A DNA stretch of 7,908 nucleotides, from positions 1 to 7,908 of the forward strand of contig JAFGIT010000176.1 in NCBI GenBank assembly GCA_016929465.1, read 5' to 3'. This document shows positions 1 to 5,867 of the stretch, one piece after another. Source of the DNA: Candidatus Coatesiibacteriota bacterium (GTDB lineage Bacteria > B130-G9). Every line of letters starts with the position of its first letter. Position 1 is the stretch's first letter. The notes beneath the pieces are model-generated. The model was not told the origin of the DNA and ran no database searches. It saw nothing but the letters and a program-made list of their open reading frames with translations. The translations under genes and the position numbers were made by a program.

Positions 1-1
1 C

Positions 2-79
2 GAGAACACTGACTACGCGGAACTGAAATCGGTGAAATACACCTTTACAGCTCTGTATCAGCCGGAATTCGACGAATAA
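2..79 (+). CDS. C-terminal fragment of an unidentified protein
   Basis: An open frame enters from the left edge and ends at the TAA at 77-79. It gives 25 residues ending in ALYQPEFDE. The fragment is acidic, with alternating polar and hydrophobic residues (KYTFTALY) that would suit a final beta strand. It is too short to assign to a family. It ends 59 bases before the ATG of the propeller gene on the same strand, with no terminator between, so the two are probably co-transcribed. That it is the end of a real gene is inferred from position and frame only. Confidence 0.5.
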   Translation, partial: ENTDYAELKSVKYTFTALYQPEFDE

Positions 80-123
80 CAGACTCGCTCGAGAATGTGA
101 GAGCAAATAAAGCCAAATTAGCA

Positions 124-130
124 AAGGAGA
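124..130 (+). promoter_or_regulatory. Ribosome binding site that sets the propeller start at ATG 139
   Basis: AAGGAGA lies 8 bases upstream of ATG 139, a near-ideal Shine-Dalgarno sequence and spacing. The same frame is open back to a GTG at 97, but that codon has no comparable site. Starting there would put 14 charged residues ahead of the signal peptide. The start at 139 is therefore preferred. Confidence 0.75.
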
Positions 131-138
131 TAACGACC

Positions 139-1830
139 ATGAAACTGGGCAGATTAGGAATATCAGCCACAGCCGTGTTTGTCCTGGTGATTGTCATGGC
201 TGCGATTCCGCTTCTAACGAATGCGGATCCGGTCTGGAGCAAATTCGGGGCTAACGGAAGCCAAAATCGAAGATCATCCGAGGTCTCGGCCAGAACTGGG
301 GACGGCCTATGGACATTTGAGACGGGTAACTTCAACTTCTGCTCCCCCGCCATTAATGAGAATGAAGAGGTCTGCCTTGGATCCCGCAATGGGCTATTCT
401 TTGCCCTCTCGCCGATTGGAGACCTGAACTGGATATTCGATGCAATCGCGAGAGTAGATTCCTCGCCCGCCATCGACACAGCTGGAAACATATACTTCGG
501 CGCGAATAATGGGCTCGTATATTGTATCAATGCCCCAAGCGCTGGAGGAACGCAGGGGACGCTCAGATGGTCCTTCGACGCTGGAGATACCGTCTTCTCA
601 TCCCCTACACTGGATGAGAGCGAAGAATCAGTGATATTTGGGACGGAGGACGGTGTGTTGATGTCGATATTCTCCGACAATTTCGCTGCTACTCAAGGGA
701 CTTTGGAGTGGAGTCACTTACTCGGTGACAGAATATTCGCATCACCGGCCTATAGATACTACGATCTCGCACCAACTTCTGATCCTGCCGGTGACGTAGC
801 GATGGTTTACATCGGCGCTGAGATAGGCCTTTCGGATGGACTAATGTACGGAGTCGAGGTACCGATCGATCCGGCAGCAAGCACACTCGCCACGATCCAA
901 TGGGTATATCCTGGAGTCGGCGATGATGCGGTAGGAAGAATTCAGAGCTCCGTCGCCGTCTCTGACGATGGGAACTTCATTTACTTCGGCAGCAAGGACG
1001 GCAACCTCTACTGCCTGACATCATCTGGTTATCTGCAGTGGACCTATGGGACGAATGGAATGATCGATTCCTCCCCGGGGATACTATCGACCGGAGAAAT
1101 CGTCGTTGGCTCGCGAGATGGCGCGGTTTACTGCGTCGATGAAGAAGGCACTCTCCAGTGGTCCTTCGAGACGGGCGACACGATCGAATCTTCCCCCGCT
1201 ATCGATGCCAATGACAATATTCTGATAGGCTCGAGAGATTACTTCCTATACTCGATATCTCCGACTGGCGCCCAGAACTGGCGGTACATGTCGGATTATC
1301 ACATCTGGTCGTCTCCGGTGATAGGCAAGCAATTCTATGATCCGAGCGGCATCCAGCAGGCGGTAACGACCGCAACAATCTACTTCACCGGTGCCGACAT
1401 GAAGGTTCATGCAATTTGTGAGGATAGAGCTGCCCCATACCTCCTGAGCCGCACCCCGGATGACGGAGAAACTGGCGTCAGCAAACGGCTGGCGAACATA
1501 GTATTCGAAGTAGTCGATGCACAGACCGATGTCGATCGAGAAGAGATATTCATGTTGTTCAGAGAGCACCAGGTCCATCCATCATTCGAAAGAATCGAAG
1601 GTGAGGGCTATAGGGGCTGGAAATGCACTTTCTACTGCGGTGATGAGACCTTCCAATATGACGAAGAGGTCACAATCAATGTTCAGGCCTATGATACCGC
1701 CTGGGAGCCGAACTTAATGGAGGAGACGTATTCGTTCACGATCGAATCCTCCTCGAAGAGATCGCTTGCCGCGCCAACTCAACTGAAGCCCAGGGGGCTG
1801 GCTTCCCCGCAAGCCACTGAGGTCAGGTAG
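139..1830 (+). CDS. Secreted PQQ-type beta-propeller repeat protein with C-terminal Ig-like domain
   Basis: This is a 563-residue exported protein, probably periplasmic or cell-surface. It starts with a signal peptide: basic MKLGR, a hydrophobic stretch at about 11-27, and likely cleavage near TNA|D at 27-30. Next comes a motif like those that open PQQ-repeat domains (VWSKFGANG, 32-40). Eight W-x-[FY]/SSP units follow, with the Trp at about 58, 98, 144, 191, 255, 301, 341 and 381. Each continues as strand, SSPAID-like turn, then IYxGSxDGxLY, as in the eight-bladed fold of PQQ dehydrogenases and BamB. Residues about 432-537 begin PYLLSRTPDDGETGVS and look like a Big_5/SbsA-type Ig domain. The last 25 residues are a Ser/Pro/Ala-rich tail. 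No dehydrogenase active site or lipobox Cys was recognised, so a binding or scaffolding role is more likely than catalysis. The ligand is unknown. An intrinsic terminator follows. Confidence 0.85.
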   Translation: MKLGRLGISATAVFVLVIVMAAIPLLTNADPVWSKFGANGSQNRRSSEVSARTGDGLWTFETGNFNFCSPAINENEEVCLGSRNGLFFALSPIGDLNWIFDAIARVDSSPAIDTAGNIYFGANNGLVYCINAPSAGGTQGTLRWSFDAGDTVFSSPTLDESEESVIFGTEDGVLMSIFSDNFAATQGTLEWSHLLGDRIFASPAYRYYDLAPTSDPAGDVAMVYIGAEIGLSDGLMYGVEVPIDPAASTLATIQWVYPGVGDDAVGRIQSSVAVSDDGNFIYFGSKDGNLYCLTSSGYLQWTYGTNGMIDSSPGILSTGEIVVGSRDGAVYCVDEEGTLQWSFETGDTIESSPAIDANDNILIGSRDYFLYSISPTGAQNWRYMSDYHIWSSPVIGKQFYDPSGIQQAVTTATIYFTGADMKVHAICEDRAAPYLLSRTPDDGETGVSKRLANIVFEVVDAQTDVDREEIFMLFREHQVHPSFERIEGEGYRGWKCTFYCGDETFQYDEEVTINVQAYDTAWEPNLMEETYSFTIESSSKRSLAAPTQLKPRGLASPQATEVR

Positions 1831-1862
1831 GAAAATCCAGAAAAGCTCATACTGCAAATTCA

Positions 1863-1904
1863 ATCGGCCGCTGAGCTCAGCGCTCGGCGGCCGATATGTT
1901 TTAT
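1863..1904 (+). terminator. Rho-independent terminator after the propeller gene
   Basis: ATCGGCCGCTGAGC (1863-1876) pairs with GCTCGGCGGCCGAT (1882-1895). This makes a 14-bp GC-rich stem with one G-U pair and a 5-base loop, TCAGC. TGTTTTAT follows directly, with four T at 1899-1902. It lies 32 bases past the propeller stop codon and separates that transcription unit from the next. Confidence 0.85.
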
Positions 1905-1969
1905 CAGACGGCATTCCGATATGTCTCCCTCAGACCTGTCTCTCCGAAACTTATCCAAAGGATTCCGGC

Positions 1970-1998
1970 TTCAAGCTCGAAGCTCGATGTGTTATCCT
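1970..1998 (+). promoter_or_regulatory. Possible extended -10 promoter for the TIGR00725/acylphosphatase unit
   Basis: TGTTATCCT (1990-1998) reads as an extended -10: TGn followed by TATCCT, 4 of 6 to consensus. It sits 17 bases after TTCAAG (1970-1975), a weak -35 with 3 of 6. Some promoter is expected here because a strong terminator lies just upstream. The match itself is weak. The rest of the 1831-2054 gap holds the terminator and short repeats only. Confidence 0.3.
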
Positions 1999-2054
1999 CC
2001 CATTCTGTGGGTTCATCGATGTGCAGAATCCACTTACGGAAAATCACATAATAT

Positions 2055-2549
2055 GTGGGTGCTGTCGTGATAGTAGGTGTGATTGGCGGCCATGAATGCT
2101 CCAGCGAGATTGCCGAGCTCTCTTTTCAGGTCGGGAAAATCATCGCTGAGAATAGCTATATCCTCGCTTGCGGGGGGCTTACAGGAGTAATGCACCACGC
2201 CTGCAAGGGCGCGAAATCAGCCGGAGGAACTACCATCGGGATTCTTCCGAGCACAAGCAAGGACGATGCGAATCCCTATGTTGACATCGCAATTCCCACC
2301 GGGATCGGTCTCGCAAGGAATATGATTGTCGTGCTAGCGGCCGATGTGCTGGTCGCCGTCAACGGGAGCTACGGCACGCTATCGGAGATCGCCTATGCAC
2401 TTCAGTTCAGGAAAAAGGTGTTCGGCCTGAGAACCGAATGGCACGTCTCAGATGACGTCGAGGTCCTAAAGGACATATCAGCTCTCGGCAGCAAATTGAG
2501 GAGTATTTGCTCCTCGGCGCGGTCTTCGATAAGACCTGATGGGCTCTAA
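2055..2549 (+). CDS. TIGR00725-family Rossmann-fold protein (LOG/lysine decarboxylase-like), probable frameshifted C-terminus
   Basis: The 164-residue product opens with a VGVIGGHE nucleotide-binding turn (7-14) and continues with CGGLTGVMHHACKGA (39-53), GILP (62-65), NPYVDIAIPTG (73-83) and NGSYGTLSEIA (103-113). This is the layout of the TIGR00725/YpsA-like group, related to the LOG cytokinin-activating proteins. The LOG catalytic motif PGGxGTxxE is altered here (Asn103, Ser105), so nucleotide binding is likely but LOG activity is not assured. GTG 2055 is the first possible start, since an in-frame TAA lies at 2049. No strong Shine-Dalgarno is visible, and GTG 2067 is an alternative. After about residue 142 the frame becomes Ser/Arg-rich and unlike the family. 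Another frame supplies a better helix ending in a TGA at 2537-2539, so a single-base deletion or sequencing error near 2478-2490 is likely. It is probably co-transcribed with the acylphosphatase. Confidence 0.75.
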   Translation: MGAVVIVGVIGGHECSSEIAELSFQVGKIIAENSYILACGGLTGVMHHACKGAKSAGGTTIGILPSTSKDDANPYVDIAIPTGIGLARNMIVVLAADVLVAVNGSYGTLSEIAYALQFRKKVFGLRTEWHVSDDVEVLKDISALGSKLRSICSSARSSIRPDGL

Positions 2550-2567
2550 ACCCTTTTAGATGGTCTT
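2521..2567 (+). other. Overlapping inverted repeats able to form alternative hairpins before the acylphosphatase gene
   Basis: Three copies of a 6-base arm are present: GGTCTT (2521-2526), AAGACC (2531-2536) and GGTCTT (2562-2567). The middle arm can pair with the first through a CGAT loop. It can instead pair with the third, enclosing a second perfect hairpin, TCTAAA-CCCT-TTTAGA (2545-2560). The two pairings exclude each other. The third arm ends one base before the GAGG Shine-Dalgarno at 2569-2572. The repeats are directly visible. Any regulatory role is inference. Confidence 0.45.
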
Positions 2568-2579
2568 TGAGGTACCCAA

Positions 2580-2864
2580 TTGGCGAATGTAGCCGCAAAG
2601 ATACACATCGAGGGCATAGTCCAGGGAGTGGGCTTTCGCCACTTCACCTACAGGAAATCTCAGGAATGTGACATACAGGGATTTGTGCGAAACCTGAGAG
2701 ACGGGAGAGTACAGGTCCATGCAGAAGGTGAGCAGAAGTGTATGGACAGATTCCTCGCAGAACTGAGACAAGGGCCTGTCGGTTCGCGAATACGCGGCTT
2801 CTATGTCAACCAGGTCCCCTATACTGGCAAATATAATGAATTCTCGGTTCTATTGGACCTTTAG
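2580..2864 (+). CDS. acyP: Acylphosphatase
   Basis: Hydrolyses carboxyl-phosphate bonds of acylphosphates such as 1,3-bisphosphoglycerate, acetyl phosphate or carbamoyl phosphate; it is a small cytosolic enzyme. The 94 residues match the usual 90-100 of the family. The signature IEGIVQGVGFR (10-20) carries the phosphate-binding loop and catalytic Arg20. GFVRNLRDG (34-42) carries catalytic Asn38. The usual Trp before GFVRN is Gln33 here. The start is a TTG: GAGG at 2569-2572 is 7 bases upstream, and no ATG or GTG in frame would keep the first strand complete. It follows the TIGR00725 gene by 30 bases. A rare start codon plus adjacent inverted repeats suggests modest or controlled translation, which is inference. 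Confidence 0.93.
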   Translation: MANVAAKIHIEGIVQGVGFRHFTYRKSQECDIQGFVRNLRDGRVQVHAEGEQKCMDRFLAELRQGPVGSRIRGFYVNQVPYTGKYNEFSVLLDL

Positions 2865-2891
2865 CATAGTGAACTCTGCCCTCGCTTTTCA

Positions 2892-2920
2892 TTCACATAG
2901 CTGAACCAGGCGATTATACT
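2892..2920 (+). promoter_or_regulatory. Sigma-70-type promoter of the apt operon
   Basis: TTCACA (2892-2897) and TATACT (2915-2920) each match the -35 and -10 consensus at 5 of 6 positions, and the spacer is the ideal 17 bases. The expected transcription start is near 2927, giving a leader of about 35 bases before ATG 2962. No terminator is visible between the acylphosphatase stop and this site, so some read-through from upstream is possible. Confidence 0.6.
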
Positions 2921-2949
2921 GCTGGCCGAAGATTTCACTCGAATTAGAT

Positions 2950-2956
2950 AAGGAGG
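2950..2956 (+). promoter_or_regulatory. Ribosome binding site of apt
   Basis: AAGGAGG, a full-strength Shine-Dalgarno sequence, lies 5 bases before ATG 2962. It is the best site in the window and supports high translation of apt. Confidence 0.75.
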
Positions 2957-2961
2957 CTCTC

Positions 2962-3474
2962 ATGGATCTGAACGCGAAGCTGCGGGACATCCCAGATTTC
3001 CCGAAGCCCGGCATCATCTTCAAGGACATTACGCCGATACTCGCCGATGCAGATGCTTTCAGGGAAGCAATTGACAAGGTTGTCGAGGGGTTCACACGAA
3101 ATAATATCGATGCGATCGTCGGGGTCGAAGCCAGAGGGTTCATCTTTGCCGCCGCCGCCGCATACAAGCTGAATTGCGGGCTGCTGATTGTGAGAAAACC
3201 GGGCAAACTCCCAGCCGAGACGGTCTCAGAGACGTATTCTCTCGAATATGGAACTGACACGATTGAAATACACAAGGACGCAATAAGGCCCGGAATGAAG
3301 CTCCTGCTCCTGGACGATCTGCTTGCCACCGGAGGGACGATCGCCGCCTGTGCAAGGCTAGTTGAGGGGCTGGGCGGAAAAATAATGGGGATACGGTTTC
3401 TCGTGGAGCTGGGATTCCTCGACGGCAGGAAGAAGCTCGGACAATACGACGTTGATGCGGTAATAAGACTCTAA
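2962..3474 (+). CDS. apt: Adenine phosphoribosyltransferase
   Basis: Cytosolic purine-salvage enzyme: adenine plus PRPP gives AMP plus pyrophosphate. The 170 residues are the normal length for bacterial Apt. The N-terminal IPDFPKPGIIFKDITPIL (10-27) is a family hallmark, followed by GVEARGFIFAAA (54-65). The flexible catalytic loop spans about 78-101 (VRKPGKLPAETVSETYSLEYG). The PRPP-binding motif LLLLDDLLATGGT sits at 114-126, with the paired Asp118-Asp119 and TGGT phosphate loop. The ATG start is fixed by a strong Shine-Dalgarno. It is the first gene after a good promoter. The stop codon is 24 bases before the STAS gene in the same frame, and the run continues into a second PRPP-using enzyme. 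Confidence 0.96.
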   Translation: MDLNAKLRDIPDFPKPGIIFKDITPILADADAFREAIDKVVEGFTRNNIDAIVGVEARGFIFAAAAAYKLNCGLLIVRKPGKLPAETVSETYSLEYGTDTIEIHKDAIRPGMKLLLLDDLLATGGTIAACARLVEGLGGKIMGIRFLVELGFLDGRKKLGQYDVDAVIRL

Positions 3475-3498
3475 CCGAATTCGATAGAGCAAAAGAAC

Positions 3499-3846
3499 GT
3501 GACTATCGAGACAGAATTCTCCCCCAGGAGTGGGGTCAAAATCATTAGGATATCGGGACGTATTGAGCACACCAAGAGCCGCGAGCTTCAGGAAGTACTC
3601 AAGTCGGCCATAGTCGGCGAGCATCCTTATGTCGCAGCGGACATGTCCCAGGTCAGATATATGGACAGCAGCGCTCTCGGGATATTCGTCTCTGCCCTCA
3701 AATCGGCGAGGAGCAGGGGAGGTGATTTGAGGATCTCAGGCCTCGCTGATATGGTGTTGGATGTATTTCGAATTACTCGTCTATCGATGGTATTTCAGAT
3801 ATACGCCAACATTGACGAAGCTATCGCCAGTTTTTCAGCGGATTAG
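3499..3846 (+). CDS. STAS-domain anti-sigma factor antagonist (SpoIIAA/RsbV type)
   Basis: A 115-residue single STAS domain. In this family the unphosphorylated protein binds a serine-kinase anti-sigma factor and frees a sigma factor; phosphorylation of a conserved serine switches it off. The phosphorylation motif YMDSSALGIF is at 54-63, with Ser58 aligning with the phosphoserine of SpoIIAA. Strands KIIRISGRIE (14-23) and PYVAADMSQV (43-52) come before it, and the C-terminal part (VFRITRLSMVFQIYANIDEAI, 89-109) fits the fold. GTG 3499 is the only sensible start, since the first in-frame ATG is deep in the domain. The Shine-Dalgarno is weak (TAGAGC at 3485-3490). No RsbW-like kinase, PP2C phosphatase or sigma gene is in view. 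Its place between apt and a nicotinate phosphoribosyltransferase suggests co-expression, not an obvious shared pathway. Confidence 0.9.
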   Translation: MTIETEFSPRSGVKIIRISGRIEHTKSRELQEVLKSAIVGEHPYVAADMSQVRYMDSSALGIFVSALKSARSRGGDLRISGLADMVLDVFRITRLSMVFQIYANIDEAIASFSAD

Positions 3847-3853
3847 AAGTAAG

Positions 3854-3860
3854 AAAGGGA
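3854..3860 (+). promoter_or_regulatory. Ribosome binding site of the nicotinate phosphoribosyltransferase gene
   Basis: AAAGGGA lies 4 bases before ATG 3865 in the 18-base gap after the STAS stop codon. It supports this start and independent initiation within the operon. Confidence 0.55.
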
Positions 3861-3864
3861 AGCC

Positions 3865-4929
3865 ATGAGCGGGTCACCCAGGGAGCGACTGGCCCCAGCC
3901 GCTTTCGATATCCCAGAGGAGGCCATCCGCTCTGGCAGATATACCGACAGCTACTTTGTCCGGGCGAGGCAGATCCTCCTCAGAGACGAGAATCATCCAA
4001 ATGTCACGATGCAGATATTCCAGCGCAATCAGGCAATTATATGCGGCACGGATGAAGCGATAGCGACTATCAGGCGATGCACAGACAATGCGGACCGCAT
4101 CGAGATCAAGTCTCTGTTCGATGGGGACGAAGCATCTCCCTACGAGACGGTGATGGCCATCGAAGGGGACTACGCCGGATTCGCACACCTCGAGACGATA
4201 TACCTGGGCATTCTTGCTCGAAGGACAAAGATCGCCACGAACACTCGCAGAACGGTCAATGCCGCGAATGGCAAGCCGGTTCTATTCTTCGGCGCGCGCT
4301 TCGATCACTTTCTAAATCAGCAAGGCGACGGGTATGCCGCCCACATAGGAGGCGCGCAGGCTGTCTCGACTGACGCTCAGGGGGAGATCATCGGCCAGAA
4401 GGGGGCGGGAACGATACCTCATGGATTGATTGCAGCGTACGCGGGCGACACAGCACTGGCAACGCAGAAGTTCGCCGAGATAATCCCCGAGGAGACCCGC
4501 GTGATCTCGCTCGTCGACTTCGACAATGACTGTGTTAGCACTGCCCTCGCTGTCGCAAAGAGGCTCGGCAGCCGACTCTGGGGAGTCAGACTCGATACAT
4601 CCGGCACGATCGTCGACCGATCTGTCATTCCACTCATGGGTGAATATTACCCAACAGGAGTCAATGAAATCCTCGTGCACAACGTCCGCGACGCGCTCGA
4701 CCGGGAGGGGTTCGGGCATGTGAAGATCGTCGCGAGCGGCGGATTCAATCCGGAGAGGATCGCTCGATTCGAGGCGAATGGAGTGCCGGTAGATGCCTAC
4801 GGAGTCGGTAGCTATATAATGAGCGGATCATTCCATTATACTGCTGATGTCGTTCTGGTCGATGGGCGCCACTGTGCAAAGGTAGGCCGCAAATTCAAAC
4901 CGAATCCGAGGCTACGTCCGGTCGAATAG
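3865..4929 (+). CDS. Nicotinate phosphoribosyltransferase-like enzyme (archaeal/Thermoplasma-type subfamily)
   Basis: Likely joins nicotinate and PRPP to make nicotinate mononucleotide in the Preiss-Handler NAD salvage route. The 354 residues are shorter than classical PncB (about 400-490). The type II phosphoribosyltransferase layout is visible: an N-terminal alpha/beta part with SGRYTDSYF (23-31) and SPYETVMAIEGDYAGFAHLET (91-111), then barrel motifs GARFDHF (143-149), HIGGAQAVSTD (160-170), GTIPHGLIAAYAGD (182-195), GVRLDTSG (240-247), VASGGFNPERI (289-299) and AYGVGSYI (311-318). GTIPH and GVRLDTSG resemble nicotinate phosphoribosyltransferases more than NadC. A zinc-binding Cys cluster, as in the Thermoplasma enzyme's C-terminal domain, is not seen. 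Quinolinate phosphoribosyltransferase activity cannot be fully excluded, because nadA converges on this gene. It is the last gene of the apt operon, and its stop is 8 bases from that of nadA. Confidence 0.85.
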   Translation: MSGSPRERLAPAAFDIPEEAIRSGRYTDSYFVRARQILLRDENHPNVTMQIFQRNQAIICGTDEAIATIRRCTDNADRIEIKSLFDGDEASPYETVMAIEGDYAGFAHLETIYLGILARRTKIATNTRRTVNAANGKPVLFFGARFDHFLNQQGDGYAAHIGGAQAVSTDAQGEIIGQKGAGTIPHGLIAAYAGDTALATQKFAEIIPEETRVISLVDFDNDCVSTALAVAKRLGSRLWGVRLDTSGTIVDRSVIPLMGEYYPTGVNEILVHNVRDALDREGFGHVKIVASGGFNPERIARFEANGVPVDAYGVGSYIMSGSFHYTADVVLVDGRHCAKVGRKFKPNPRLRPVE

Positions 4930-4937
4930 ACTCCTTA

Positions 4938-5867
4938 TCAATCTCGCGGAACCGCGAGCATGCGCTCGATAGGAATTCGCGCCCGCCTGGCTATATCCGG
5001 CGACACACGAACAGCATATATGTCCGATTCCAGCGCTCGTTTGACCGACTCCAGCGTCGTCATCTTCATGTTCGGACAGAGAAGTGCGGCTGAAGGGCAG
5101 TAGAACTTCTTGCCTGGATGCCTCTTCCTTAGTGGATAGAGCATGCCGACCTCAGTTACGACAATAAACTCCGAGGCAGAAGATCTATTTGGGAAGTCCA
5201 GCATACCTGAAGTCGAAAGCGCCGCGTCGGCAAGCTCTATGACTTCCATTGGGCATTCAGGATGAGCCATCACGAGTGCATTCGGATGCTCCTCCTTTGC
5301 TTTTCTGATCTCCTCGGCTTTGACGTAGTGATGTGCAGGACAGAAGCCCTCCCATAGGACCACCTCTCTTCCCGCCATCTTCCCTGCGTATTCACCAAGG
5401 TGCATATCCGGCGCGAAGATTATCGGGTGTTCGGTAGGAATGGACTTGAGCACCGAGACCGCGTTGGCGGAAGTGCAGCATATATCACTTTCGGCTTTGA
5501 CCTCGGCAGTGGAGTTGACGTATGTCACGACAACGCTGCCCGGATGCTTCGCCTTCAAAGCACGAACCTCCGCCCCGGTAGCCATGTGCGCCATCGGGCA
5601 AGAAGCGCGCTCCTCCGGAATGAGCACCAGACGGTCCTCCGCGAGGATAGCCGCCGTCTCTGCCATGAAATCAACGCCGCAGAATACGATGACCTCCGCG
5701 TCACTCTCGGCCGCTTTCTGCGAGAGCCCTAGTGAATCCCCCACGAAATCCGAAATGTCCTGAATTATCGGTGGCTGATAGTTGTGGCCAAGGATGATTG
5801 CTCTGCGACTACGCTTGAGCTCAGAGATAGATTCGATCAGCGCCTCGGTATTCATGGACGATGTCAT
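4938..5867 (-). CDS. nadA: Quinolinate synthase A
   Basis: Condenses iminoaspartate with dihydroxyacetone phosphate to quinolinate in de novo NAD synthesis, using an oxygen-sensitive 4Fe-4S cluster in the cytosol. At 309 residues it is the compact Thermotoga/Pyrococcus-sized type rather than the roughly 347-residue E. coli type. The three cluster cysteines are in place: Cys63 (FCGVDFMAETA), Cys176 (EGFCPAHH) and Cys264 (LLCPNMKM). Other motifs are GHNYQPP at 27-33 with His28 and Tyr30, TYVNSTAEVKAESDICCTSA (115-134), FAPDMHLGEY (151-160), HPECP (202-206) and TEVGML (238-243). It starts at the ATG whose first bases overlap the lon stop codon (ATGA). A second Met at residue 5 is an alternative. 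No good Shine-Dalgarno precedes either, so translation is probably coupled to lon. No nadB or nadC is next to it. Confidence 0.96.
   Translation of the reverse strand: MTSSMNTEALIESISELKRSRRAIILGHNYQPPIIQDISDFVGDSLGLSQKAAESDAEVIVFCGVDFMAETAAILAEDRLVLIPEERASCPMAHMATGAEVRALKAKHPGSVVVTYVNSTAEVKAESDICCTSANAVSVLKSIPTEHPIIFAPDMHLGEYAGKMAGREVVLWEGFCPAHHYVKAEEIRKAKEEHPNALVMAHPECPMEVIELADAALSTSGMLDFPNRSSASEFIVVTEVGMLYPLRKRHPGKKFYCPSAALLCPNMKMTTLESVKRALESDIYAVRVSPDIARRARIPIERMLAVPRD

Noticed and set aside
97-138. GTG at 97 as the start of the propeller gene
   Set aside because: It would add a charged 14-residue stretch before the signal peptide and has no Shine-Dalgarno. ATG 139 has AAGGAGA at the right distance.
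45-680. A 211-residue minus-strand open frame opposite the propeller gene
   Set aside because: The plus strand encodes clear repeat motifs over the same region. The antisense product is low-complexity with no family resemblance.
1968-2023. Short repeats before the TIGR00725 gene: GCTTC/GAAGC inverted repeat, TCGATGTG twice (1984-1991, 2016-2023), CCCA/TGGG
   Set aside because: Arms of 4-8 bases with no consistent spacing. They are not distinguishable from chance, so no operator or riboswitch is called.
2047-2052. CATAAT as a -10 element just before GTG 2055
   Set aside because: It ends only two bases before the start codon and has no -35 at 16-18 bases upstream. A leaderless message would be needed.
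2541-2557. GGG-CTCTAAA-CCC followed by TTTT as a terminator between the TIGR00725 and acylphosphatase genes
   Set aside because: A three-base-pair stem is too weak. It competes with the longer inverted repeats listed as a feature.
2865-2906. Imperfect direct repeat CATAGTGAAC / CATAGCTGAAC flanking the apt -35
   Set aside because: Only about ten bases with an indel. An operator is possible, but nothing else supports it.
4943-4958. Palindrome CTCGCGG-AA-CCGCGAG as an intrinsic terminator
   Set aside because: Neither strand has a T tract after the stem, and the loop is only two bases.
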